50,816 bases of DNA from Candidatus Faecimonas gallistercoris (lineage in GTDB: Bacteria; Bacillota_I; Bacilli_A; RF39; UBA660), in the NCBI GenBank assembly GCA_018712565.1, contig DVGU01000041.1:1-50816 (forward strand), read 5' to 3'. Positions 25,249 through 34,354 of this stretch are shown here, one piece after another. The position numbers and the translations under genes are program-made. Position 1 is the first letter of the stretch, and the number at the start of each line of letters is the position of its first letter. Under the pieces are notes generated by a model. The model worked only from the letters and a program-made list of their open reading frames with translations. It was not told where the DNA came from and ran no database searches.

Positions 25249-26229
25249 TTACCTACGAAATAAACCAAATATTTTCCCAGATTCACGTTTTTCTGTCTTT
25301 TTAGGAATTAACTCCAATTTAGATAAAAAATCATCAAAAATAGGATTTCTTTTTCTTTCATCTAACGGAGGTATATTGTAAAAAATCCTCGTTCTAGCTT
25401 CATATTCGAAATCAGGAACATCTTTGCTAGTTAACATGCTTTTATTCAAAATAATTTTTTTTCTCTGTAAACTAGAAAAAATATTACGATCTCTTTTCAT
25501 CAATTTATTCAATTTAATAACAGATGGTTCCAATAAGTATAAAACATCACTACAAGCTGAATCATCTGGACAATCATTCAAATCAACTAATATAACAGAA
25601 GCTCCTGCATATTTAGTTAAATAACTATGTAATTGATCACTAGTTATCGAAATCATATTTTTATCCCCAAAATATTGAAAATCATTCTTATTTAATTCTA
25701 AAGCAATAATCGTATCCCCCAAATGTGCTTTTAATTCCTTTTTTAAAATATAAATAAAAGTGGTAGCTCCGGCATGTTCAGTAACATTTCGAATACCAAT
25801 AACCTTTGAACCATTTTCAATTTTTTGCACAAAAGTATTAGATACATCATTTAACTGTTGAATATGTGCAACCTCTTTATATGAATTAGGATGTTCTAAT
25901 AAATATTTTACTCCATCTACATTAGTTGTAAAATTATAAATTCCCATAGAAACTAACTTAGATAAAAAACTAGAGGTACAAACATCCGTTCCCTCTGGTA
26001 AAAAGAACACAATCTTTTCAACATCCAATCCCATAGCAATAGTCTGGAAACTTTTAATATTATGAAAATCTCTAATAGCAGTAACATCTAAAATCATCTT
26101 ATTATAAAAGAAATTCTTAAACATCTCCACTAACTCACTCGCATCATATTCCCCAGATATACTCTTGATAACATCAATATCTAATCCTGATAAAACATTT
26201 CGCTGTACATTACTAACTATAACATTCAT
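25249..26229 (-). CDS. TadZ/CpaE-like pilus localisation ATPase with atypical P-loop
   Basis: About 326 residues. The first 130 form a receiver-like domain (VIVSNVQ...KMILDVTAIRD...VEKIVFFLPEG); the rest is a MinD-type ATPase domain. TadZ places Tad pilus machines in the cell. The Walker A region reads NVTEHAGATTF instead of KGGxGKTT, so the signature lysines are lost while GATT remains, as in several TadZ/CpaE proteins. ATP turnover may be weak. The ATG at 26229 follows ATAGGGTG; a GTG upstream is less likely. Confidence 0.72.
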   Translation of the reverse strand: MNVIVSNVQRNVLSGLDIDVIKSISGEYDASELVEMFKNFFYNKMILDVTAIRDFHNIKSFQTIAMGLDVEKIVFFLPEGTDVCTSSFLSKLVSMGIYNFTTNVDGVKYLLEHPNSYKEVAHIQQLNDVSNTFVQKIENGSKVIGIRNVTEHAGATTFIYILKKELKAHLGDTIIALELNKNDFQYFGDKNMISITSDQLHSYLTKYAGASVILVDLNDCPDDSACSDVLYLLEPSVIKLNKLMKRDRNIFSSLQRKKIILNKSMLTSKDVPDFEYEARTRIFYNIPPLDERKRNPIFDDFLSKLELIPKKTEKRESGKIFGLFRR

Positions 26230-26244
26230 AAAAGTCACCCTATC

Positions 26245-26700
26245 CTAATTAAACGGCGTAATCAACTTTGTATTACCAGAAATTTGAAAAATCCTTAATC
26301 CAGGCATTATTTTATTAATAATTGGAATATCAATATTAATCTGTGTAACTATCCTGTAATATACTTGTCCATTATTTTCTTCAACAGAATTAGATCCCTT
26401 TTTAGTAGATACATCAAACTTTTTATAACAATATCCTTCATGACAAGTATATCCATCATTAGTCAAATCAAAGTCCGGTGCACTATATCCAATCTGTCGA
26501 ATATAATTAGAAATTTTTTGAGCACAAGCACTACCTTCATTATCACAATTTCCTTCATACTGTTCTATAGTTGTAATAATGTAGTTCTTGACACGAAATG
26601 CTTTTGTATAATTAACATTAAATGCTAAGTATCCACATACCAAAACCAAAAATACAACTATCATTGATAAATTGACAATTCCTCCAAAAGCATCCCGCAT
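26245..26700 (-). CDS. TadE-like minor pseudopilin
   Basis: One hundred and fifty-one residues: a short N-terminus ending in a glycine pair, one hydrophobic helix (about 8-30), then an extracellular domain with four to five cysteines (about 50-90) and a beta-rich end. This is the outline of TadE/TadF pseudopilins of Tad systems. It sits between the pilin and TadZ, with a GGTGGTG site. Exact subfamily is uncertain. Confidence 0.65.
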   Translation of the reverse strand: MRDAFGGIVNLSMIVVFLVLVCGYLAFNVNYTKAFRVKNYIITTIEQYEGNCDNEGSACAQKISNYIRQIGYSAPDFDLTNDGYTCHEGYCYKKFDVSTKKGSNSVEENNGQVYYRIVTQINIDIPIINKIMPGLRIFQISGNTKLITPFN

Positions 26701-26715
26701 CTTCTACACCACCTT

Positions 26716-26895
26716 TTATTTATTATGATCAATTACAATATAAACACCAGTTGTACCATCACTTGAAACGTTTTGCCATTGTTTATTAATTGCAGATTGA
26801 ATATTAGGCCACATTAACCAGAAAAATCCAATAATTGCTGCAATGGCAATCAAAGTAATAACAGTTAAGTTTAATTCTCCTGTTGCTGCTTTCAT
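26716..26895 (-). CDS. Small Tad-type (Flp-like) major pilin, 59 residues
   Basis: The gene starts at the ATG at 26895 after AAAGGATGTG and ends at TAA (26716-26718). The product begins MKAATGELNLTVITLIAIAA, followed by IIGFFWLMWPNIQ and a short polar tail. Thus a six-residue leader ending in glycine, a glutamate right after it, one long hydrophobic helix and a tiny C-terminus: the plan of Flp/Tad pilins, though without the usual EY motif. It has its own near-consensus promoter and lies between tadC and the TadE-like gene, where a pilin is expected. Confidence 0.78.
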   Translation of the reverse strand: MKAATGELNLTVITLIAIAAIIGFFWLMWPNIQSAINKQWQNVSSDGTTGVYIVIDHNK

Positions 26896-26940
26896 TTACA
26901 CACACATCCTTTCGCTATTGTATATATGATATACATTATT

Positions 26941-26969
26941 ATTATAACAATTTAATCAAAAATTAACAA
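26941..26969 (-). promoter_or_regulatory. Sigma-A promoter of the small Tad pilin
   Basis: Minus strand: TTGTTA (26964-26969), 17-base spacer, TATAAT (26941-26946, perfect). It lies in the 90-base gap after tadC and gives a leader of about 40 bases. Confidence 0.65.
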
Positions 26970-26985
26970 TATCTTTTCAAATACT

Positions 26986-27771
26986 TTACATGTTAAACAT
27001 CATCATCATAGAAATCAAAATAATAATCATCGTCCCCGCACCAGTAACAACAAGCATAACCATAGTCTGACTTTCCATATGATTTAGTCGCTCTTTATAC
27101 TTTGTTTCACGTGCTTTATTTTGTAAATTAGAAACAGTCCTAGAAAACATCATCAAACGTTCCTGTTTTCTCTCTTGAGAACCAAGTCCCAAACGATATA
27201 ATAAACGCATCATACGCATAGAATCTCTAACTGGATACGTATTAGCAAACTCCATATATGGATCAATCGTAGAATCTCCAGAATTAATTCTTTCAATAAG
27301 CTTACGAAGACCTGGTTTAAAAATATCAGGAGCATCATCTATAGACTTACCTAAAGCAACAGGGACAGTATAGTGTTGAATTAAAATCTCCAAACTCTTT
27401 AAATAGTATGGCAACATTACATCAATATCATGCAAATGGGCCTTATAAAAAGATTTTAAATTCATATATGGAACTTTAAATATTAAAGCTGCCACCACAA
27501 CACAAAATACAACATTTAGAAAAGATAACTGATTTAAGAAAATAAACAAAAATATTGCAGAAACGATAATAGCATAAAATATTCTCTTTCTAAATAATTG
27601 GTTAGGATCTACATCTTCACCATATCTTGCATAAACTAAAAAATTATAATCTTCTTCTCTTAAAATATCAAAATACTTTTCATTATCAGCAATAAACTTA
27701 TTCTTATCTATAGTATTATTATAAATCAGAATAAATATAATAATTGCTCCAACAACAACGACCTCTACCAT
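26986..27771 (-). CDS. TadC-like platform protein
   Basis: Two hundred and sixty-one residues of the type II secretion F family: an N-terminal membrane helix, a pair near 75-105, a cytoplasmic helical domain (LEILIQHYTVPVALGKSIDDA near 125-145), and a last helix at the C-terminus (MLVVTGAGTMIIILISMMMMF). With TadB it forms the inner-membrane platform that the CpaF ATPase drives. Its start codon overlaps the tadB stop (TAATG), so the two are made together. Confidence 0.82.
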   Translation of the reverse strand: MVEVVVVGAIIIFILIYNNTIDKNKFIADNEKYFDILREEDYNFLVYARYGEDVDPNQLFRKRIFYAIIVSAIFLFIFLNQLSFLNVVFCVVVAALIFKVPYMNLKSFYKAHLHDIDVMLPYYLKSLEILIQHYTVPVALGKSIDDAPDIFKPGLRKLIERINSGDSTIDPYMEFANTYPVRDSMRMMRLLYRLGLGSQERKQERLMMFSRTVSNLQNKARETKYKERLNHMESQTMVMLVVTGAGTMIIILISMMMMFNM

Positions 27772-28682
27772 TATTCAGCACCTACATTCTCATTATAATA
27801 TTTTTCACCCTTTAATAAGAAAATAGTATTAACAATCAAAACAGCATGTAATAAGAATTTAACATACCAACGATCTAACATAATTAAATACGTTTCTCTA
27901 CCTAACAAATACTGAACTAACATAACCATTAAATAAAGCATAATACCAAATTGTAAAAAGGATTTATGAAAAGAAGCACGTTCAATTCGGTCACGATAAA
28001 CACTTTCAACCAACATATCGATATCAAGTTGCATATTATCTAAAGACTCCATTGAATTTCTAGCACCTTCCTTAGTAATTTGTAAAAATAATTGATGCAT
28101 ATTTTTTACAATGTAATAAGGATATAACTGACTCATATAATTTAGAGCCTCATCAATACTACCATTTTGATAAGCAAGTTCAATCATATGATTAACATCA
28201 CTCTTGACAGGGTCTTCTAAAATACCAGAATTACGTACTCCCTCTAAAGCCTTAACAAAAGACTGAGTTGTTGCAAATTCCATAATAGTATTAGATGTAT
28301 AAACTTGAATTTGTTCAAATATAAATTCACTATAAACTCTCTTACATCTTAAATATGATAAATATGGTATAAACATAACAACCACAATCATATAAATCAA
28401 AGAAATAAATAAATTATAAAAATATAAATAACTAACAACTCCTGTAAATGATGCCATAACAATTACTTGAATCATATATTGTCTCGTAGTATATTCCTGC
28501 CCTAATTCTTTCGTTTTTTCACGAACAACTTTAAAGGAATAAGGAGCAAATTTATCATACATTTGTTGTACTTGACCAGTAATAAACTTTCCTACATTCT
28601 GCCCCTTATAATTACGATAAAGAGTAATAAGAACGACCAATACAACAAGAAAGACTAACTCTTCTAAATACATAAATTTCAC
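27771..28682 (-). CDS. TadB-like platform protein
   Basis: Three hundred and three residues with membrane helices near 5-22, 78-115 and two at the end (about 235-290), around a cytoplasmic F-domain (VKALEGVRNSGILEDPVKSDV ...). Partner of TadC. It is six bases downstream of the CpaF/TadA gene. The C-terminal pair RASFHKSFLQFGIMLYLMVM is typical of TadB. Confidence 0.82.
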   Translation of the reverse strand: MKFMYLEELVFLVVLVVLITLYRNYKGQNVGKFITGQVQQMYDKFAPYSFKVVREKTKELGQEYTTRQYMIQVIVMASFTGVVSYLYFYNLFISLIYMIVVVMFIPYLSYLRCKRVYSEFIFEQIQVYTSNTIMEFATTQSFVKALEGVRNSGILEDPVKSDVNHMIELAYQNGSIDEALNYMSQLYPYYIVKNMHQLFLQITKEGARNSMESLDNMQLDIDMLVESVYRDRIERASFHKSFLQFGIMLYLMVMLVQYLLGRETYLIMLDRWYVKFLLHAVLIVNTIFLLKGEKYYNENVGAE

Positions 28683-28688
28683 TCCTTT

Positions 28689-30194
28689 CTATTCTAAACT
28701 ACCTAAAGATGAAAAATCTACAGAACTCTGTGAATCACCAGGTGAACTAACATTGCCAGCAGATATATTATTACCAACAGAAATAGTTGGAATTGGTGTA
28801 GGTGTAGTATTTACTTTAGGTACTGTTGGAATACTTACAACAGTAGGTGTAGCCTTTGGAAGTTCTAAATGAACATTTGAATTTGAATTAGTAGAAGTAT
28901 TAACTGGTGAAGATACTACAGTTGGTATAACCGATGGAGCACTTTCATTATCACTTGGCGTAACAGTAACCGAAGGAACCTCTACAGGCTGAGTCTCTAT
29001 ACTAACTTCCGCTATATTATCGGACTTCGTATTTACCACATTATCAATATCAGTATCAGTACTAGTACCAGTATCTGTATCTGTATGGGTTTCCATAAAT
29101 TTTTCACGTTCTAAATCATCATGAAAAGGTAAATCATCACTCAAGTGATCTGTAATAGAATTTATATCAATATTTTGATTTTCTAAATACTCAATCAAAT
29201 GTGGACTAGGTTTTCTAAGAACTGGTTCCTGACCAAACAACTTTTGATAAATTATTCTACTCTGAGGTTTATTATTCTCATCTACATAAAACTCACAAAC
29301 CTCATCCACTTCACGATGGAATTTTCCTTTTTCTTTACTATAATAAGCCTTAATATGAACACCGATTTGAATATAACGATAAATTGTATTTAAAAATTGA
29401 TTAACATCTAAATCTGTTTCCATCAAACTATACATACGATAAGGGATAGCAGAAGCTTTATCCGCATGAATTGTAGATAAAATGTTATGTCCAGATGAAA
29501 TAGAGTTACGTACCGCAGAAACAGCTTCTGCACTACGAACTTCTGATAACAATATCCATTTAGGATTCTGACGCATACAAGTTACCAATACATCAGTATA
29601 ACTAGCTACATTATTTGTCTTCATCGCAACAATATCACGTTGTGGAAAAATACGATCCAAATGAAGTTCCAAAGTATCTTCAATCGTAATAATTTTCTCA
29701 TCAGTTCTAGTATGACTAGCAAGATACTTAACAAACTCTGTTTTACCAGAACCAGTCTCACCACAGACAATAATGTTACAATGCCCTTCAACACATTTTA
29801 TTAAAATATCATGAATATCCTGAGTAAAGTAATCATCCTTCAACAATTTTTCTTTCTCTAACCTAATCTTGGCCGGAGTTTTACGAATAACCATAGCAAT
29901 ACCATTCGTTGCAATCGAAGGATGTACAAAGTTCAAACGAAGCTCTGCAGATTCTGCATCCAAAAATGGTTTAGCATTATTAAAGGTAGTACCCATAACA
30001 TTAGAACATTGAAAAGCAAGTTTTTCAACAAATTCAGGAGTCAATCCTTCAACTTCTACTCTTAAAGATCCTTGAGTTAGAGAACGTACCCATATCTGAC
30101 CATTATTATCAAAAGAAATATCGGTAATTTCATCATTCTCCAATAAAGGACGCAAAGGACCAAAATCTAATTTGTCAAAAATATTCTCGTTCAT
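28689..30194 (-). CDS. CpaF/TadA-type secretion ATPase with disordered C-terminal tail
   Basis: Powers Tad pilus assembly; a relative of VirB11. Five hundred and one residues. The N-terminal domain (1-125) is followed by Walker A CGETGSGKTEF (near 138-148) and the Asp-box region ITIEDTLEL. The Walker B-like WILLSEVRSAEAV (near 210-222) and the his-box GHNILSTIHAD complete the core. The core ends near 365; a tail of about 130 residues rich in Thr, Asp, Ser, Val and Pro follows, which CpaF proteins do not normally have. Adjacent tadB/tadC make CpaF the right name, but it could also serve the T4SS, which lacks another VirB11. Confidence 0.93.
   Translation of the reverse strand: MNENIFDKLDFGPLRPLLENDEITDISFDNNGQIWVRSLTQGSLRVEVEGLTPEFVEKLAFQCSNVMGTTFNNAKPFLDAESAELRLNFVHPSIATNGIAMVIRKTPAKIRLEKEKLLKDDYFTQDIHDILIKCVEGHCNIIVCGETGSGKTEFVKYLASHTRTDEKIITIEDTLELHLDRIFPQRDIVAMKTNNVASYTDVLVTCMRQNPKWILLSEVRSAEAVSAVRNSISSGHNILSTIHADKASAIPYRMYSLMETDLDVNQFLNTIYRYIQIGVHIKAYYSKEKGKFHREVDEVCEFYVDENNKPQSRIIYQKLFGQEPVLRKPSPHLIEYLENQNIDINSITDHLSDDLPFHDDLEREKFMETHTDTDTGTSTDTDIDNVVNTKSDNIAEVSIETQPVEVPSVTVTPSDNESAPSVIPTVVSSPVNTSTNSNSNVHLELPKATPTVVSIPTVPKVNTTPTPIPTISVGNNISAGNVSSPGDSQSSVDFSSLGSLE
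29046..29092. repeat. Thr-Asp-type hexamer repeat in the CpaF tail
   Basis: Degenerate six-base units (CAGTAT/CTGTAT type on the plus strand) encode a HTDTDTGTSTDTD stretch. It resembles contingency repeats, but unit length is a multiple of three so the frame is kept. Confidence 0.5.
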
Positions 30195-30224
30195 GCGACC
30201 AACTCCTTTTTACTCTTAATAATA

Positions 30225-31031
30225 TTACCCCATACTTTCGTCCCAATAAGTAACTTCATTTACCCAGTCACGTAAAGTAGAACTACTAATTTCAACTTCA
30301 CCAGGTTCATCTTGTAAACTTTCATTTGTTGGTACCGGTACAAGTTCAGAATCATAAGTTTGTAAATAACTAGCTTTTTTAAGTAATAAATAATACTCTT
30401 CTGGTACTGCAAATACAATCATTGCCGGAGCTCTTTGTTCATCTAAATTAGAAAAAACAGGTTGTCCAGAAGAATCTTTAACAGCTAAAACTTGTACATT
30501 TTCAACAAATTTACCATACATAATTTCATCATTAGTAGCTGTTTGCCCTTCAGCAACTCGACGTGTTGCTCTCAAATAAATATCAATATAGTTACCTGGA
30601 TAAATTGAGTTACCATAAGTACTTTCTGTAGTAACAGGCATATTATATAAAACATATCCCTTTGGATAATCCAAAATAATATTAGCAGGTAATTGTTCTT
30701 TCTCTACAACCTGTCTACTATAAAACAAACTTCCTTGAGGAATTAAAGTATCTGCATTAGAATACTTATCAATTACATCAGCTTGATTAGTAATAACATC
30801 CCCTTCAAGCATTGAAGGAGGGACATCTCTTGTCCCCACCATATCTTCTGTAATTTGAACTCCTGGACTAATTTGTTGTGTAGCATAAGGAACACTAATA
30901 GGATTAACAGCAGCTTGAACACGCATATTATATGCAATATAAAGTACCAAAACAGCTACAACAACTCCAACAACAGTAACAGTATTTTTATTTGATAAGA
31001 ATTTTTTAATTCCAACACCAAGATTTCCCAT
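30225..31031 (-). CDS. CpaB/RcpC-like pilus assembly protein with SAF domain
   Basis: Two hundred and sixty-eight residues: one N-terminal membrane helix (about 17-37), then a SAF domain (VPYATQQISPGVQITEDMVG, about 47-66, to about 115). The RcpC/CpaB region follows (about 125-215; YPGNYIDIYLRA and VQVLAVKDSSG). In Gram-negative Tad systems it works with the secretin; here, in a cell with one membrane, it may link the platform to the wall. It starts the core Tad run and is 30 bases before cpaF. Confidence 0.85.
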   Translation of the reverse strand: MGNLGVGIKKFLSNKNTVTVVGVVVAVLVLYIAYNMRVQAAVNPISVPYATQQISPGVQITEDMVGTRDVPPSMLEGDVITNQADVIDKYSNADTLIPQGSLFYSRQVVEKEQLPANIILDYPKGYVLYNMPVTTESTYGNSIYPGNYIDIYLRATRRVAEGQTATNDEIMYGKFVENVQVLAVKDSSGQPVFSNLDEQRAPAMIVFAVPEEYYLLLKKASYLQTYDSELVPVPTNESLQDEPGEVEISSSTLRDWVNEVTYWDESMG

Positions 31032-31051
31032 TCTTATCCTCTCCTTCCTTT

Positions 31052-31516
31052 TTATTCTTCAATTGCTTTTCCTAAATCACTATCAGGATTCTTAAGTTCA
31101 TTAGTAACCAATGGATCTTGGTCATATGTATTCTCTAAAATACCATCTAATTGAGTAGACATCTCTAAATTAGACCCTTTAAAACTTAATACTGTAGAAG
31201 AGTCCACTTTAACACTAACTTTAGGTGGAACTTCATTCAAATCATAAAACGAAACCTGATAATTTCTAGTATTATCAACAGAATCAGCAAATCTACGAAT
31301 GAAACTTTCGACAAACTTTTCTTTATCAATACGTAACAAACCATTTTCACGGTAATATCCAACATCAATTGCATCAATCATAGCAGCTTCACTAGTTTCC
31401 TTCACCAGGTAGTAATCCAACTCACTACCTGATGAATAATTAGAAATAATATTAATCATTAACAAAGTTGCTAAACTCAAAATAATAATACCAACAGTTA
31501 ACATAGCTTTATTCAT
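31052..31516 (-). CDS. Membrane-anchored pseudopilin-like protein
   Basis: One hundred and fifty-four residues: a very short N-terminus, a hydrophobic helix (about 4-25), then a helical stem and small extracellular domain (YQVSFYDLNEVPPKVSVKVDSS region). The overall plan is that of a TadE/TadG-type minor subunit. It lies six bases after the giant exported protein and 20 bases before cpaB. Not identified to family. Confidence 0.55.
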   Translation of the reverse strand: MNKAMLTVGIIILSLATLLMINIISNYSSGSELDYYLVKETSEAAMIDAIDVGYYRENGLLRIDKEKFVESFIRRFADSVDNTRNYQVSFYDLNEVPPKVSVKVDSSTVLSFKGSNLEMSTQLDGILENTYDQDPLVTNELKNPDSDLGKAIEE

Positions 31517-31522
31517 AAAGTA

Positions 31523-34354
31523 TTATGCCCCCTCTCCTTCATTATTGACACCTGGAGTACCTTTTTTACGAACAACATCATTACCTAACACATTCCAAAG
31601 GTCACTAGTATATACTGTAATACCATTCTTTGTCTTTGTATTACCACCGTACTCAGTATATTGTTTACCATCATTAAAGTCTCTAATTTCTGCTAAAGCT
31701 TCTCTATCTAAGACAAACTGATAATCTAAGTACTCACTACCGTTATAAATAGATGCACCACGTTTTTGAATATTATTAATCAAAGATAATGGATCAATAT
31801 GATAATCAGGGTTCTTAGCATTTAATGCTGTTAAAATTGAACTATCTTCATCAGTCATACCTAAAGTCCAGTTATATCCAGGTTGACGACCAGTATTACT
31901 TAAAGTAGATCTATTATCTTCTGTTGTAGTCTCAGATTTAGGGAACAACTCAGTCGTATCAACAATTCTAAATGCATAATCTCTAGTAGAAATTGTCGTA
32001 TCAGAATCACCTGAACCATCAGAATCATCAGAACCATTAGGATTACTACAACATCCCTTAGTATCAAGATCACATACTTCGTTTCTCAATGCATAGAAAC
32101 ATTCAAAATCGAAATTCCATCCAAAGTAACCAAAATCAGTAGTAGATGCATGAATATTATAATCAATAGTATCGCCAATATCACCTGTATAGCAATTCTT
32201 ATTTACCTGACTCCATTGCCACCAAGTAGTATTAACACTCTTCGCATCTAATGGTACACAGAATTTATCTTTTTGTACATGCCATGCATTATTACCTGTC
32301 TTATCTTCATAAGAAATTTCTCCCGTTTTATTATTAATCCAAGTACCTGGGAAACTCCATTCAGCTTGATACCAATTCTTTTCATCACCAGATTCATAAC
32401 AACCAGCATATCCTATTTCATTAGTATCTGGAATAAAGATATCCGTACCAGATGGTGTAGTATTTTCTTGCCCACTACCATGACTTGGTAATGATGCTTG
32501 ATTATTAGAAGTATCAACAGGAAATTCAATCGTTTCTTTTTTCTCTTTACCATCAACATCATGTGTATAATCAACACTAATTGTAAAGTATGCCGTTTTG
32601 GTAGTACATGTAGCAGCAGCATTACATTGTGAAACTGCTTGATTATAAATATTTAAGTTATTAACTGTATCATCTGCAGCATCATCTTCATTTAAGTAAC
32701 TATTTTGACTACATCCAGACCAGTAACAATTATCTTCACAATGATTTCCATTACCATAATCATTTTTCTTGAAACCATCATAAACATTATAATTACCATG
32801 ATCATTTCTAGTACGTTGATCTTCAAATTCTTTATACCAACGTGCATATCCAGAACCTTTCCAAACGATACGACCATTACTCCATTCATAACGACCACTA
32901 TATCCTGGGAAAGACTTACTCCACATCTTTTGAGCATAACTACCCTCACCATAGCGAATTGCTAATGGATCTGCGCTCTCACTATCGTCACCATAAACTT
33001 CTTTATAACATTGATTACTACAAGAATTACTATATTTTCCGCCATCACATTCTTGAATACATTTTTCAAAATCTTCATTAGGTCCACCTTGATGAACATG
33101 ACCAGAAATTTGATTACAATAAGGTGTAGGTGTACAAATACTAGGAGTAGTTGGAGGTGTAAGTTTTAAAGAAGACTCACAAATAACTCTACTTGTTACT
33201 CTTATTTTATACTCAAAACATAATCCCGCTTTAGAAGCAACTGGAGGACCATATTCAACAACCACAGATTCCTCACATTCTCTAGTACAAGAACCACCTG
33301 AAACTGTTTGTGTTTTACCAGAAGTATAATTATATGTATATTTTATATTTTCAGTTTCACTCTCTTTTGCATAGTAATAGTCTTTATTAACATAATACTC
33401 ATCACCTGTTTTACCAGTAGCTTCTTTCTTCCAATCACAAGTCATACCAAATCTAGTATCATCAATACTACCATTTTTAACTAAATTAGAATAATCATGA
33501 CCTAATGCCAAAGCCTTCTTTTTAGCATCTTCGAAAGCATCTTTAAAATCTTGTGAAACTGTTTGACTATTTCCAGTACTTGCCTGTTTTCTCCAAATTT
33601 CAATTGCAGAATTAATCATAGATGCAACTTGTTTCTCAGAATAATTAAAATTAACTTGATTAGTAGACAAACAATATGGAATTAAATTATTATATAATGT
33701 TTTTCCAGACTCATTTACTGCTGAATAATTATATTGCTTAATTTCATTACTACTAACACCAGCATCAGATAAAACATCTTTATACTGATCATAACCTTGT
33801 CCCGTTCTAAAAACAGCACAAATTCCATTATAGTTAGTATTCTCCTTCTGAGGAGTAGCTTGCTGTGCCTTTAATTGTAATGTCATATCAAACTCATAAG
33901 TACCTACCTTCTGCCCTGAAGAATTAGTACTAGCTGCAGAATAAGCAAGACATTTATCATCTGTTTCTGCTAATACGAAATGTAAAACAACATCCCCATT
34001 AGCACTAGGACTAAAATTAATAGTCATAGGCTTACTAGGTGAAACAGTACCCATCTTTGTAGGATCATCTAATAAAAGATTAGGCTGATCAACACTAGTA
34101 ATTGAAAAGGTACCATTTTTTACAGTAATTGTTACCGTATGTTTTGTAGTATCAAAAGAAACTTGAGGACCATAATGTTCATTCATTTCCTCATCACTAC
34201 CACAAGTGGCACCATCTGTAGTTTTAGCAGCAGTCTTCGTTCTAGAAACATTGGCAGTACGTACTGAATTTGCTATACTACGAACTCCAAAAAACATAGC
34301 AAATACTAAAACTAAAATAACAACCCCTAATATCTTTTTTCTATGCTTTTGCAT
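31523..34354 (-). CDS. Very large cysteine-rich exported protein
   Basis: About 943 residues. A basic start (MQKHRKKILGVV) and one hydrophobic helix (about 7-28) export the rest. The ectodomain holds about 27 cysteines by my count, many in short clusters (CTREC, CIQEC, CEDNC, GCC), is rich in Trp, Tyr, Asn and Ser, and has no C-terminal membrane helix or LPxTG-type signal. No known domain is recognised. Placement between the sortase and the pilus genes suggests a pilus-tip adhesin or TadG-like structural protein. Two starts are possible: the ATG at 34354 (after GGTGGGG) and one at 34378 (after AGAGG). Both overlap the sortase gene. Confidence 0.65.
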   Translation of the reverse strand: MQKHRKKILGVVILVLVFAMFFGVRSIANSVRTANVSRTKTAAKTTDGATCGSDEEMNEHYGPQVSFDTTKHTVTITVKNGTFSITSVDQPNLLLDDPTKMGTVSPSKPMTINFSPSANGDVVLHFVLAETDDKCLAYSAASTNSSGQKVGTYEFDMTLQLKAQQATPQKENTNYNGICAVFRTGQGYDQYKDVLSDAGVSSNEIKQYNYSAVNESGKTLYNNLIPYCLSTNQVNFNYSEKQVASMINSAIEIWRKQASTGNSQTVSQDFKDAFEDAKKKALALGHDYSNLVKNGSIDDTRFGMTCDWKKEATGKTGDEYYVNKDYYYAKESETENIKYTYNYTSGKTQTVSGGSCTRECEESVVVEYGPPVASKAGLCFEYKIRVTSRVICESSLKLTPPTTPSICTPTPYCNQISGHVHQGGPNEDFEKCIQECDGGKYSNSCSNQCYKEVYGDDSESADPLAIRYGEGSYAQKMWSKSFPGYSGRYEWSNGRIVWKGSGYARWYKEFEDQRTRNDHGNYNVYDGFKKNDYGNGNHCEDNCYWSGCSQNSYLNEDDAADDTVNNLNIYNQAVSQCNAAATCTTKTAYFTISVDYTHDVDGKEKKETIEFPVDTSNNQASLPSHGSGQENTTPSGTDIFIPDTNEIGYAGCYESGDEKNWYQAEWSFPGTWINNKTGEISYEDKTGNNAWHVQKDKFCVPLDAKSVNTTWWQWSQVNKNCYTGDIGDTIDYNIHASTTDFGYFGWNFDFECFYALRNEVCDLDTKGCCSNPNGSDDSDGSGDSDTTISTRDYAFRIVDTTELFPKSETTTEDNRSTLSNTGRQPGYNWTLGMTDEDSSILTALNAKNPDYHIDPLSLINNIQKRGASIYNGSEYLDYQFVLDREALAEIRDFNDGKQYTEYGGNTKTKNGITVYTSDLWNVLGNDVVRKKGTPGVNNEGEGA

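Noticed and set aside
26365-26628. Plus-strand 87-codon reading frame
   Set aside because: Antisense to the TadE-like gene, low-complexity Ile/Ser content, no RBS.
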